Assembly (NCBI GenBank): GCA_025786725.1
Contig: JAHLTZ010000031.1
Location: 186,001 to 250,000, forward strand
DNA length: 64,000 bases
Direction of reading: 5' to 3'
Source: Syncephalis fuscata
Lineage: Eukaryota > Zoopagomycota > Zoopagomycetes > Zoopagales > Piptocephalidaceae
Shown here: positions 13,317 through 24,980 of the stretch, piece by piece
Position numbering within the stretch: position 1 is the stretch's first letter
How the letters are laid out: each line of letters starts with the position of its first letter
Notes under the pieces: generated by a model
What the model saw: the letters and a program-made list of their open reading frames with translations, nothing else
Database searches by the model: none
What the model was told of the DNA's origin: nothing
Translations under genes and position numbers: made by a program

Positions 13317-15590
13317 TTAGATCTTGGCCTTTTGACCATCGTTTCCATTGATAGAGACACAAAGGCCGTACATTTCACGTAACACTTGGATAAGTGTTTC
13401 TCGGAACTGGGCCGTATTTGTCTCAAGACACGATTTCTTCGATTCCATACCGAATTGCAAGGCTTTTGGACGTGCTTGATAATTAATACCATACCCATCT
13501 TCAACAACAGCACCAAATCCACAGGCTGTTATAATAATGAGTTAGCACGCTATCTATTCTATTATTCTACCAAACATCATCTTACCTAGCAATAGATCAC
13601 CAGTAGTTAGACCGCTTGTGCTAAGCCGCCAGGTCTGGCTTGCTCCAAATGCATCATCGGTAAAAACAGCATGCTGTTCCCCATTGCGTAATACCATGCG
13701 GAGTCCAAGCATATGACGATCACACCCATGACCTTTAGAAGCAATCTTAAGATAGTCTACATGTGCCTTGCATGCTGTTTGCAAAAGACGATACCGTACA
13801 TCGTTCTATTATTTTAATTAGACTATAGTTCATTAGTTAATTAGCGTATTGCTTACTGATGCATTCTTATTACGCATGGCTTCACACCAGGCACGGCTAT
13901 CGGTACTAAGTGTGCGTACTGTTTCTGTACGTCCTTTAAGATAAGCACGGGTACTGGCCGTTTCATAGGTTGGTGCAAACTTGTGGTGTAGCGTGTAGTA
14001 GGTAAGCTGGAGTGCCATTTGCATAAATGCATCTGGACTAACTTTGGCTATAATAATAATAATAATAATACAATAAGCTACAGTTTGTATAATCTATTAA
14101 TTACCACTTACCAACTCGCTTAACCGTATCAGTACCGTATTCACGGAAATGAAGTACATTAGGATCCGAGTTGTTTTCTACAGCTTCTACTCGTTGGCGT
14201 GTCTCATTTAACATCGTTTTTAATTCATTATCCAGTACAAAATGCAATGCTTCTGGTGCAGCCAACTTTGTAGCACTCGGTGTCGTTGGAGTGGGACCAA
14301 AGTAAGCTATTGGTCGTTTGACTGTAGCTTCACCTAAAATTGAGGCAATTAATGCATCACATGGTGAATGCTATTATTTTCTGTGTTAATAGTGCTATTC
14401 TATAGTAAGCTATACTGTAAACTTGCCTCGCCATTAAGGCCAGCACGAGCATTGCGTTCCACAACTATTGAAAGACTCTTATCCAGCCATCGATTATTTG
14501 GATTGCATAGACCATTTCGGAAACTAAGAAGAATTGTTTCATCTTTATTGTCTGGTATATCTGCACCAGAGGGCGCAAAATCATCCAATGATACAGCCAG
14601 AACACAGTCTTCAATAGCCTGAAGTGTCTTTACATTAACGTCGGATAGATCAATAAGTTTTTGGTGTGCCTATATGCAATTCATTAATAAAAAGCTAGTG
14701 TATATTAGCTCACTGCTTACATCTGCCCATAGATCACGATGATCACCTGTGAATAAGCACACCGGTTCATCTAATGATTGGCGTGTATTAACGTCATTAA
14801 TAGCACGCCAAATTTGGCTATTTCAAATATTAACGATTATTATTATAACAATTAATAACATTTACTTACTATTCAATATCAGCATCACTTAAACGCTTAT
14901 TGTCTTCGGTGTAGACAGGAACACGATAGGCTTGATTACGCAGCATCAATAGTATATCGTTGGCTGCCGAGTCGTGATAGTTTTCACCGCCACCTCGAAG
15001 TGTATCACATCCCGGTTTTGGTACACGAGTGACGCCAAATAGCTGATAATATTGGTGCATACATTGCGGACCATTACGCGTACTATCAATGGGAAATTGG
15101 CCTGCATTCAGCGCATCCCTTGTATCAAGCCAAGCTTGCAGTATACTGACAGCACGCTTTACCTGACCAGCTGAATAGTTATGCGTGGAAACACCTTTAA
15201 TATCACATTGGCCAGCTTGAATTGCCTTTAATAAGGTAGGATCGTCACGGAATAGCATATACCAATTGCTATTGACAAGGATGGGCTCACGCCATTGATG
15301 ATATGCCAAACGAAGCCACCATGCGTCAATCCAATTGCCATGGTTTGTTGTTTCACGCGCTGCTACTTCAACTAGACGGCGCTGTAGCTTTTCACCAAGG
15401 CCACCTTGCTTTAAAAAGTCAGCAACGTTAGCCTTTGTAATTGCTAGTTGCTTTGCTGATACAACCGGCCCAAAGACCGCAAATACACGTTAAATGTATC
15501 TGATAGCGAAGGTACTGGCAAGTGAGGCAGCGTATCCTGTAGCGCTAGCGTAGATAGTTGCTGTTTATTATCAGAAGATGGAGTAGCCAT
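13317..15590 (-). CDS. CAT2: Carnitine O-acetyltransferase (CAT2/YAT family)
   Basis: Exchanges acetyl groups between CoA and carnitine. Start MATPSSDNKQQLSTLALQDT, then LPHLPVPSLSDTFNVYLRSL. Then LVNSNWYMLF, CMHQYYQLFGVTRVPKPGCD, LCNPNNRWLDKSLSIVVERN and GEHSPCDALIASILGE (catalytic His). Further on are GHGCDRHMLGLRMV, WRLSTSGLTTGD (STS motif) and CGFGAVVEDGYGINYQ. The protein ends in Ala-Lys-Ile, a plausible peroxisomal PTS1, as in yeast Cat2 (AKL). Seven or so exons; intron 14426-14371 is GC-AG (GCAAGT). One base is missing in the GGCCC run near 15470. An in-frame ATG at 15698 would add a hydrophobic/Thr-repeat leader, perhaps a mitochondrial form, but it crosses a (GTA)n repeat and is unproven. 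Confidence 0.9.
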
Positions 15591-15610
15591 AACGAATGGA
15601 CAAACGCAGT

Positions 15611-15611
<1 letters not shown>

Positions 15612-15646
<35 letters not shown>

Positions 15647-15648
15647 AG
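15612..15648. repeat. GTA trinucleotide microsatellite
   Basis: About eleven consecutive GTA triplets immediately upstream of the carnitine acetyltransferase start. On the coding strand they would read as a threonine run if the upstream ATG were used. Confidence 0.85.
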
Positions 15649-15903
15649 TTAAGCAATAGGGCTGTAGTGCAAAAGTACAAACGAATAATAAATAACAAGC
15701 TATTTGTAGCGCGGAAACGAGACTACCGATAATATTTACTGATCCGCTCGAATCACGTGCAAACCAAGAGCGCGGATTTAAAACTAAAAACTAGAAACTG
15801 AATTGCAGTTTCTAACTACAATGAATAACGACGATTCTATTAGTTGTACCAAGTGTAGAATAGACACAGATTGATTCGTTTTACAGCTTGTTGGTTTTTT
15901 ATT

Positions 15904-16362
15904 ATGCCGCTTCGTATTCGATTACAGCGCTTGGGCGCGCGCAATCTGCCGATCTTTCGCATGGTCGTGGCAAACGCCCGTGCACCACGCAACGGCAAGC
16001 ATATTGAACGTCTTGGTGTGTATAATCCAAGACCGGACAGCGAAGGGATTAAGCACATTACGTTAAATATTGAACGTGCAAATACTGGCTTAGTGTTGGC
16101 GCCCAACCAACCGAGCGTGTTGAGAAATTATTTGCTAATGTGAGTACATAAGTGCCAGGGAAAGTATGACGAATGGCATCAGTAGCAGTATAGTCGCGTT
16201 ATAGTAAAAAAACTAACAAAAATACGCGAATCTATTAATAATTAGGCTGGACTTGTGCCGCAACCTAGACGACATGTACCACCGCAATCTAAATCAGTTT
16301 TGCTTGAACAAAAAAAAGCTGCGGAAAAGAGTGCTAATAGCACTACAACTGCTACAGCATAA
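15904..16362 (+). CDS. MRPS16: Mitochondrial small-subunit ribosomal protein bS16m
   Basis: Starts MPLRIRLQRLGARNLPIFRM, the S16 core with Arg-rich N-terminus, followed by VVANARAPRNGKHIERLGVY + NPRP. One A is missing near 16081; with it the frame reads KYWLSVGAQPTERVEKLFAN, the typical S16 end. The intron 16140-16245 (GTGAGT...TTAG) joins a second exon adding GLVPQPRR and a Ser/Thr/Ala/Lys-rich tail ending TTTATA. Total about 119 aa, slightly longer than bacterial S16. The first ATG is used. Confidence 0.88.
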
Positions 16363-16446
16363 TCATTTGCGAATCGTATTTAATCATTTGCTAAATATGC
16401 ACTCAAACTAATAACAATAAATGTATACGTAAAGCAAATTGATTGA

Positions 16447-17048
16447 ACTTTGACTCCCACATTTGGAGTTCTTAAAGTAAAATCCGTTTTAATTAGAGTC
16501 ATGCCGTTATGATGCACAACATAGTTATATTACTTTCTATTAAATATTATTAATGAATTGAATTGAATAAACAATGTAACATACTATTTGGCTATTTTGA
16601 AACATTTGATGTTGTTCATTGCTATTGTTGACCATGTGTAGAAAGATTGATCGAATATTAATAAAAGCCATATAATTGCAATTCCATGTCATTCTACATT
16701 TGCTGTTATTGCATCTAAATGGTTTCTTCTATTTTCTAATATTCTACTGTTGCATTTTGGGCATATTTGTGATGTAAGATCAAAATTAATATAACTATTA
16801 TAAATGTCGTTTATTAAACAACCGCTTTTGTTATAGCCAATCTGACTAAATAAATGGCATTTGAACAATTAATATTATAATGACAATATATATATATATA
16901 TTAAAGCAATAATAAAGATAACTAATTAATTACATTATTGTACTGATAACTGCATATGAATTAATTAATGTTGGATGTAATATTATACATGTTGTTGTAT
17001 TGCTATCAGAGGGGGGAACTGAGTAAATAAAAATGTGAGAGTCAAAGT
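16447..17048 (-). mobile_element. TnpB/Fanzor-derived transposon remnant, copy 1
   Basis: Bounded by inverted ends: ACTTTGACTCCCACATTT at the left, and its near-complement AAATGTGAGAGTCAAAGT at 17031-17048. On the minus strand a degraded coding stretch reads TSQICPKCNSRILENRRNH, the first cysteine pair of a TnpB/Fanzor zinc ribbon. It is followed by traces of the WN(R/C)xH-SINI block. About 600 bp, no intact protein. Homologous to copies at 18718, 41364, 53821 and 56103. I infer a small non-autonomous or decayed DNA transposon. Confidence 0.6.
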
Positions 17049-17205
17049 ACAATAGCTTCAACAAATTAATTATAACACTGTATTGACATGAATAATATTA
17101 ACAAAAAACATTTATTTATTATTTAATTAATATATTTATTATTAAAAATTGGTACTACAACCAATGTGTTTTACAAATTGATAATAAAGACGAAAAGCTA
17201 TTATT

Positions 17206-17556
17206 ATGATCACTATTATAAATGTCCCACAATTTGATATTTATGAGGGGTATTCGGCGTATCACGTCTCACTATCGCCGTTACAATTTTTCCCTTATGA
17301 ATCCATCCTGGTTTTATTACCATCCTGTGATGAATTGTTTTTATCTGACAACGTCGACCGAGGCGTAAATACTGCAAAGCGGTATTTATGTTCCAGCGAA
17401 TGTTCAGTCGCCTTGACCGGCGGCTGTCTTCCCGGTTGCGTGCAGCGGATGAGGGACGTCGTCGGCACCACACCTTGTTACAACCTAGACACGTCCAATA
17501 ACAAGTCTGAGGGCCCATTTTTATTTAGCCAATTATCAATTTTATTAGAAAAATAA
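17206..17556. other. GC-richer island of unknown nature
   Basis: About 300 bp (roughly 17230-17520) of clearly higher GC than its surroundings. Open on both strands: 116 aa on plus, about 100 aa on minus with an Arg-rich reading (RRRPSSAARNREDSRRSRRL). I recognise neither. It lies between a transposon remnant and the outer edge of the left arm and could be inserted foreign sequence or a gene fragment. Confidence 0.3.
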
Positions 17557-17599
17557 ACTGTTTTAAATTTCATTATAATAAATTCCGCTTTTTTAAATT

Positions 17600-18112
17600 T
17601 ATTTATTAATAAACTATTTTTATTTGCCCACACTTCATTTTTTGTAATAACGTTTACTACAGATTAAACACTCTTTAATAGCATGCTTTCTTTTATAGCT
17701 ATTTTATTAATAGTTGTATTTGTTCAATAAAGACGTTTATTTCAACATCAACTACTATTTCAATACTATTATTACTAATTTTACACAACATATTTTTGTA
17801 TTGTATTTTATGAGTTGCAGTTGGCACAAGTATATTGTTGCAAGTCTTTTAACAATAAAACACAGTTGGCATTGCTGTTAATATTGCTACAATTAAATAA
17901 ACTACATAAATAAGCAAATTTTAAATTAAAATTGCTGCATTTATTGTAATTAACTTTTTCCATCGATGCTTTTAGCCTTGTACCTTTATTATTCCACAAT
18001 ATTGTAAATACATAATACTATTACTCAAATAATAATAAATATGAATTTTATAATTTAATTCATTTAGTTTATATTTGAATTTAGACAATTGCAATTTTTA
18101 TTATAAAATGAT
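17600..18112 (-). repeat. Repeat family B, left-arm copy
   Basis: AT-rich sequence also present (inverted) at 42722-43350 and, more diverged, at 61190-61630. A shorter related stretch is at 25995-26090. Short readings such as VFYLLKDLQQYTCAN recur between copies, but there is no intact ORF. Probably the remains of a transposable element; type unknown. Confidence 0.6.
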
Positions 18113-18660
18113 TATTACACCATTTTATTACTGTTGTTACAACAATGTCATTATTTTTTATCGAATCAAAGGCAGATCAAGCTTTGTAATAAGAAATACT
18201 AGCATTTGTTGAGCCATTGCAATTGTTAATATATATTAAATAATCAAATATGTACTTAATGCTTTTACTTGTATGTTTTTTTATTTACATTTAAGAATGT
18301 AGTAATATCATTCGTAGTATATTTAGTAATAAATCTAATAGTATTATTACCAGAATCATATGGATAACCATTAAAATGCTTAATATTGCAATGAACAATT
18401 TTTACTAGCCTAGTCTTTTGCTTTCTGGTCATCAAAACAAACAGACATTTGTTATTGGAATTGTTTTTATGAAGACAGATAAACTGTAATCTTATTGAAT
18501 TACTATTTTTCCTTTAAAATTGCGATTGTTAACAAGCCTAAACTTATCAGCAGCAATATTCAATTCTTCAATACTGGTAAACATGGCTTTTTAAAATAGT
18601 TTGGTAGATATTTAAATATATCTTCTTAATAAAAGGAATTAATGACTTACTAATTTTATT
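18112..18660 (-). repeat. Repeat family C, left-arm copy
   Basis: Matches 42195-42720 (inverted) and a third copy at 34625-35114 that flanks the inner end of the right arm. On the minus strand a decayed reading begins MFTSIEELNIAADKFRLVNN and is stopped soon after. Likely a fossil coding segment of unknown origin. Confidence 0.6.
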
Positions 18661-18717
18661 TATGCTTATTTAAACCGTAATTTATTACGATAAATAACTT
18701 CAAAATTTCCCATTTCA

Positions 18718-19480
18718 TTTTGACTCCTACTTTTGAGTTTCCATAGCAAAATTTGTTTCAATTGAAATTGCACTGCTATACAAAATACAATTATATCACC
18801 TCTATCAAAATATTGTTAATAAATCGATTTAAATAAACAATATAACATACCATTTGACTATTTTGAAACATGTGATGTTGTTCATTGCTGTTGTTAACCA
18901 TATGTAGAAGAATTGATAAAATACTAATAAAAGCCATATGATTGCAATTCCATATTGTTTCGTAATTATTATTGTTGTTACTACGTACAGCATGGATTAT
19001 TGCGCCTGAATGGTCTCTTCTATTTTTCAATCTTCTACTGTTGTATTTGGGCATATTTGCCATGTAAGATACCCGTCTATGGTGACAAAAAGATAGGACA
19101 ACTAGCGTTCTGATGTTCACCATTCTCTTGAGCATTGTTGGTATCAACTTAATAGGTGCAGTTTATTTGCCAACCATTGATGAAGCAAATAACCTCCACC
19201 ATATGCAATAATGATAAGTTGAGTGTCTTCACCAGGAAGATCTTGTGGTGACAGTTGTAACCAGAAGATACAGCATGCCGTTGAGGTTACTTGAACAGGT
19301 GTTGATGTAAATAAGAGAAACAAAGACTAGGGATTGAATAATGTTTTTATTGATGTCCAAATACGCATGCTATTTATATTTTTATATTCAACATTATCAT
19401 GTAATATATTACTGAATAGAATAATAAAATGGTAATAAGAAATATGGTGAAATGAGTAAATAAAATGTAGGAGTCAAGGT
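18718..19480 (-). mobile_element. TnpB/Fanzor-derived transposon remnant, copy 2
   Basis: Starts TTTGACTCCTACTTTTGAG and ends AATGTAGGAGTCAAGGT, degenerate inverted ends shared with copy 1. The minus-strand ORF (19147-18791) preserves SYMANMPKYNSRRLKNRRD and WNCNHMAFISI, the first zinc-ribbon half and the RuvC-III-like block of TnpB/Fanzor proteins with several key residues lost. Mirrored by the copy at 41364-42127. Confidence 0.6.
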
Positions 19481-19799
19481 AAAATGATTTGCTCATGTAA
19501 ATATTACGCGCTCAATTTGATGTTTTATTTTGTTTTAATATATAGCTATAAACTTTTATTAATGATCAATAAGCAAAAACAATATGTCTTTTTATTGTTG
19601 CAATAATGTATAATACTAGCTGCTTATTCTAATAAATAATTAGATTAAGTCTTGTAATAGTTGGCTTAATTGATGATCGTGTAAATGTGAGTATATAAGA
19701 AGTTACAATGTGATTGTAAATATTTATCGTACAAACAGCCAGTGTTATAAGCTATAGTGACAATAATAAGTTATTTAATTACTAAACTCGTTAATTCAA

Positions 19800-21180
19800 T
19801 TTTATTTACAACTCTTTGTTTTTATGCGTTATCTCGGTTTGACGTTGCTGCAGTTCTGGCCGCATCAGCAACAGCCAACTTTTGATAAATGCTGTCCAAC
19901 TTAGCATGCCCATAATGATTTGCTATAGGTCAAATTAGTAAGCCTTTGAGCTGCCAATTGTTTTACATTGGTTTTCGCTTTAATTTGTTCTTCTATGTTC
20001 CATCTTGCTTGACTTGTCAGGATTGGTTTCAAAAATGTAAGCAGCAGTTAGGCCTTGGATGATTACCAGTTGATATGCAACCTATTGAAATTATGCACTC
20101 GAAATTATTGATATTTGGCTAAAACTTTCTATTGTGTCCAATCTAGTGTCTGCATATTGCATTGTGTGTAATTTAGCCGATACAGCCTACTTTACAGACA
20201 AAAACGGACAACATCATTAGTTGGATGGAATGTTCTATTGTTAAAGATGTCGTGCTGAATTATGCCACAGACTGAGCAGCGTTTAAACCTTGAATAATTA
20301 GGGATTGGTGTGTAATCCATTACCACTATTCACTCAAAGTTGCTAATATTTGAATAGAATTGTTTGGTGTGCCTAGCCTCTCGTTTGTATATCGCATTGC
20401 ATAGAATCTAGACAATGCAATTTAGTTTACAGCTGAAACTGGTAAAAAATGACTTGTTGGAATGTTCCATTGCTCAAAATGCTGTGATGCATCATGCATA
20501 AACAGTACTTATTGTATAGTCGACTTCAAGTAACTTGGATTGGCCGCCATTTGAATGATGGTAGCTGCGCAACATGTAGCATGATATGCCTGGATGTGAT
20601 ACATTTGTGAATTCAAAGCAATGATTACTCCATAGCAATGGGCATAGTGTCGAATGAAATGCACGCATGTACCAATCAACACACTTTATAATTTAAAAAT
20701 TATGGCTGGCCTATGTATAGCAGTAAAAACCTGTATAAAAATACTAGTTTGATACATAAGCTTGTTTTTGCAACAATATTGTACATTGTTTGTATGTATG
20801 CAAATATTGGTGCCCGAGTCATTCAATGGAAGTGACAGCAAAGATATCATTATTGCTTTTACAAAATCAAACATTATATTTGTTTTTACCGAATAGTTAG
20901 ACCGTGTAACAAAAACCAGGTTAATATGTCTATTTTTATCCCATATGTACTGGATTGTGAACACCGTTACAGTACTCGTGCAAATAACTAACAGATTGGA
21001 GTAAAGACCAGGCAGGTTAAAATAAAGACCAATAGGTTAAAATCAATACTGAGTGAATTAAAATCAAGCCTAGAAAGCATCCTAGCACACATGAATCTAT
21101 TGTTACATGTGCACCTCAAACCACTATTTGGATTGCTTTATTGGTTCATATTACACATCAATGGTATATCTCGTATACTA
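19800..21180 (+). repeat. Arm region upstream of the microexon gene, with internal imperfect repeats
   Basis: No intact gene. Between about 19960 and 20520 there are imperfect repetitions of a roughly 200-bp block: GGAATGTTC(T/C)ATTG recurs near 20227 and 20439, and TACAGAC/TACAGCT...AAAA before each. The same is seen in reverse in the right arm (about 40300-40900). It may be remains of a gene family or the extended promoter region; I cannot decide. Confidence 0.35.
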
Positions 21181-21211
21181 CAGTATACTAGCATCTTAGC
21201 ATAATCATAAG

Positions 21212-21219
21212 TATAAATA
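21212..21219 (+). promoter_or_regulatory. TATA box of the left microexon-array gene
   Basis: TATAAATA about 190 bp before the start codon. It is conserved in the right arm (39672-39665) and, degraded, before the short paralog. The 5' leader behind it is C/T/A-rich. Confidence 0.55.
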
Positions 21220-21256
21220 GCCCACAAAATATACACAACCAACTGCGATATCATCA

Positions 21257-21370
21257 TCACACTCTACTTCTTATTAAACACACACTACTCTCCACTTTAT
21301 ACCGACCACACTCTACTTCTTGCTATACACGCACTACTCTCCATTCTATACCAACCACACTCTACTATTT
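21257..21370 (+). repeat. Tandem duplication in the 5' leader of the left microexon gene
   Basis: A block of about 50 bp starting CACACTCTACTTCTT and ending TATACC(G/A)AC occurs twice, followed by a truncated third start (CACACTCTACTATTTC) just before the ATG. Also present in the right arm. Confidence 0.7.
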
Positions 21371-21405
21371 CTTTTATTTGTTTGTCTTAACAAGTCAATA
21401 TCACC

Positions 21406-24400
21406 ATGAAGCTTTCCATTGCCGTCGTTTGCACCGTTGTTGTGGCTATTGTGGCTAGTACATCCATGGTTGATGCTAAACCGGCCTTAGTTCGCCGTGA
21501 TGGTATGTTACAATAACAATAAATATACCATAATATTTTGTTTACTAACAGTATTTCTAACTAATAATTATAATAGCCAGTAAGCTGTATTGTATACTAA
21601 ATGACTATACATTAACTATACTATTTATTGATTGTACCAATTATTTAATATTAATAGGGTGTAAGTTGTATGATATATTACTTGACTATACATTAACTAT
21701 ATGTCATATATTGTATCTATCAACAAATTAATATTAGATGACTGTAAGTTATATTGTATATTGGTTGATTACTCACTAATTGCATGCTATGCGCTATGTG
21801 TATCAACAACTTAATACCAATAGGCTGTAAGTGATATTGTATATTGATGACTTATAAATTAATCATATACCATGTATTATGTGTATCAACAATTTAATGC
21901 CATAGTGGGTAAGTTGTATTGTATATTAGCTGAGTATTAACTAATTATATATTATGTGTTGCATGTATCAATGACTTGATATTAGTGCAATGTAAGTTAT
22001 ATTATATATTAATTGCACACTAGCTAATTATATATTATGCGTTGTGTGTATCAATAACTTTATACTAATAGGCGGTAAGTCGTATTGTATGTTGCTTACT
22101 TATAAATTAATTATATATCATACACTATGTGCATTAATAACTTGATGGAATAGTTGGTAAGTAACATTGTATATTCACTGACTATGCACTAATTATATAT
22201 TTTGTACTGTGTGTGGGCAATTTAATACAATAGCGAGTGAGTTGTATCGTATATAAACCAATCACTCACTAATTACATATCATGCACTGTGTGTATCAAC
22301 GACTTAATATTAATAGAATGTAAGTGGTATTGTATATTAATTGGGCATTGGCTAATTATATGCTATTTAATGTGTAAATCAATAACTTAATATTAATAGG
22401 CAGTAAGTATTATTATGTACTAACTAATTGCTCGCTGATTATATTCATGTACTGTGTACATTAACAACTTAATATTAATAGATCGTAAGTGCTATTGTAT
22501 ATCATGTACTGTGTACATTAACAATTTAATATTAATAGAGCGTAAGTGATATTGTATATCCATGTACTGTGTGTATCAACGACTTAATATTAATAGAATG
22601 TAAGTGGTATTGTATATTAGTTGGCTGCATTAACTATGCTATTTACTAATTGTACTTATTTAATATTAATAGTCAGTAAGTGATATTGTATATTCTTTGA
22701 CTGTACATTAACTATGCTATTTACTAATGGTATTAATTATTTAATATTAATAGATCGTAAGTGATATTGTATATTCTTTGACTGTACATTAACTATGCTA
22801 TTCACTAATTGTACTTATTTAATATTGATAGCTGGTAAGTGATATTGTATATTCTTTGACTGTACATTAACTATGCTATTTACTAATGGTATTAATTATT
22901 TAATATTAATAGACCGTAAGTAATATTATGTATTAACTGGCTATACATTAACTATTTGTTTACTAATGGTATTAATTGTTTAATATTGATAGGGGGTAAG
23001 TAGTATTGTATATTCCTTAACTGTACATTAATTATTTAATATTAATAGCTGGTAAGTGATATTGTATATTCTTTGACTGTACGTTAAATATGCTATTTAC
23101 TAATGGTATTAATTATTTAATATTAATAGACCGTAAGTGATATTGTATATTCTTTGACTGTACATTAATTATGCTATTTGTTAATTGTACTTATTTAATA
23201 TTGATAGCTGGTAAGTGATATTGTATATTCCTTAACTGTACATTAATTATTTAATATTAATAGCTGGTAAGTGATATTGTATATTCTTTGACTGTACATT
23301 AAATATGCTATTTGTTAATTGTACTTATTTAATATTGATAGCTGGTAAGTGATATTGTATATTCTTTAACTGTACATTAACTATGCTATTTACTAATGTA
23401 TTATTATTTAATATTAATAGACCGTAAGTAATATTATGTATTAACTGGCTATACAATAACTATACTATTTATTGATTGTACAATTATTTAATATTAATAG
23501 AAAGTAAGTGGCATTGTATATTAACTGGCTATATATTAATTATGCTATTTACTGACTATACTAATTATTTAATATTAATAGGGTGTAAGTTATATTGTAT
23601 ATTGATTGCACACTGGCTAATTATATGTCATGCGCTGTGTATATCAATAACTTAATATTAATAGGGTGTAAGTTGTATTGTATATTAACCGATTATACAT
23701 TAACTATGCTATTTACTCATTTTACCTGTCATTTAACATTAATAGACCGTAAGTGGTATTGCATATTAACTGAATATATATATTAATTATGCTATTTACT
23801 GATTATACTAATTATTTAATATTAATAGCCTGTAAGTAGTATTGTATATCAATTGGCTATACATTAATTGCTATTTACTGATGGTACCAATTGTTTAATA
23901 TTAATAGGTGGTAAGTTGTATTGTATATTAACTATACATTAACTATAATATTTACTGATAATACCAATTATTTAATACAATAGTCCGTAAGTAGTATTTT
24001 ATATTAACTGACTATACATTAACTATGCTATTTACTGATTGTACTTATTATTTAATGTTAATAGGCCGTAAGTGATATTGTATATAGCTAACTATCTACT
24101 AATTATATATTATGTATTTTATGCATCAACAACTTAATATAATAGATTGTAAGTAGTATTGTATATTAATTGATTATATATTAATTACATTCTATTTACT
24201 ATATGTATCGACAAATTAATATTAATAGGTCGTAAGTTGTGTTGCGTATTAACCGACTATGCATTAATTATACACTATGTATTGTGTTCACCAACAAATT
24301 AATATTAATAGATTGTAAGTTGTTGTATACTAACTGGCTACTCACTAATCACATGCTATTTAATTTATTCATCAACAAATTAATATTAATAGATAGTAAG

Positions 24401-24724
24401 TTATTGTATACTAACTGGCTACTCACTAATCACATGCTATTTACTGTATCCATTAACAACTTAATATTAATAGAAGGTAAGTTGTATTGCATATCAATAG
24501 AACATGCGCTAATTTATACTATATACTGTATTCAACAACATCTTAATATCAATAGAATGTAAGTAGTATTGTGTATTAATTGATTACTTACTAATTACAT
24601 GTTATGCACCATGTGTACCAATAAATTAATACTAATAGGCCGTAAGTAGCATTTTATATTGATAACTTATACATTAACTATATGACATGTAATATATTTA
24701 TTTATAAATACAGCTAATCCATAA
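21406..24724 (+). CDS. Secreted six-cysteine peptide gene built from 40 microexons (3 or 6 nt each)
   Basis: Exon 1 (21406-21502) encodes MKLSIAVVCTVVVAIVASTS + MVDAKPALVRRD plus one base: signal peptide (cleavage likely after VDA) and a dibasic RR site. Then 40 microexons follow, each directly between ...AATAG and GTAAGT. Starts: 21577, 21658, 21738 (6 nt), 21824, 21906, 21986 (6 nt), 22072, 22154, 22234, 22317, 22400, 22482, 22539, 22597, 22673, 22754, 22832, 22913, 22993, 23049, 23130, 23208, 23264, 23342, 23421, 23501, 23582, 23665, 23746, 23829, 23908, 23984, 24065, 24146, 24229, 24312, 24393, 24474, 24556, 24639; the rest are 3 nt. The last exon starts at 24714, with TAA at 24722. Introns are 53-80 nt, mostly 75-80. 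Joined in phase 1 the frame is open: 77 aa, mature part about 45 aa with C-X3-C-X3-C-X19-C-X3-C-X4-C. It opens ARYDCLVQCVAKC and ends CHYKECPNP. Function unknown; splicing is inferred from sequence only. Confidence 0.8.
21503..24713 (+). repeat. Tandem array of intron-plus-microexon units (left arm)
   Basis: About 41 imperfect units of roughly 80 bp. Each begins GTAAGT(T/G)(G/A)TATTGTATATT, has a CATTAACTATGCTATTTACT-like core and ends TTAATATTAATAG. The only systematically variable positions are the three bases between AATAG and GTAAGT. Short 53-55-nt introns at 22485, 22542, 22996 and 23211, and reiterated CTG and ACC triplets between 22830 and 23425, point to recent unit duplication there. 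Confidence 0.9.
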
Positions 24725-24980
24725 GCATAAGGACATCAGCATTGGTAGTGCAATCAACCACTATTCCAATACAATTTAGGTATATATTCGGTGAAAAGCA
24801 AGACCATTTGACAACTACGCCGTCCAGTCTATCTATATATCAAGTTTTGGCCAATGCTCCGGTTTATCCAGTCTTTAATCAATGGAATCATTATGTTACC
24901 AACATGTTTGCATCTAGTTGTTTCTATTCAACTGTGCAAGCTTATAGTAATAAACTTATGGTTCCATCTTAACTATATAC
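24725..24980 (+). other. Downstream open reading stretch conserved in both arms (3' UTR or unknown exon)
   Basis: After the stop of the microexon gene, a frame without ATG runs to a TAA at about 24970. It contains RYIFGEKQDHLTTTPSSLS and VYPVFNQWNHYVTNMFASSC. The right arm (about 37040-36813) keeps the same frame open with only a few amino-acid changes. It could be an alternative last exon, a remnant of another gene, or chance conservation in a young duplicate. Confidence 0.35.

Noticed and set aside
21503-24713. CRISPR-like or simple minisatellite interpretation of the array
   Set aside because: Repeats are imperfect and long (75-80 bp), the variable part is only 3 nt, and the variable bases sit exactly between splice acceptor and donor. 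The eukaryotic context and the clean joined frame in two arrays argue for microexons.
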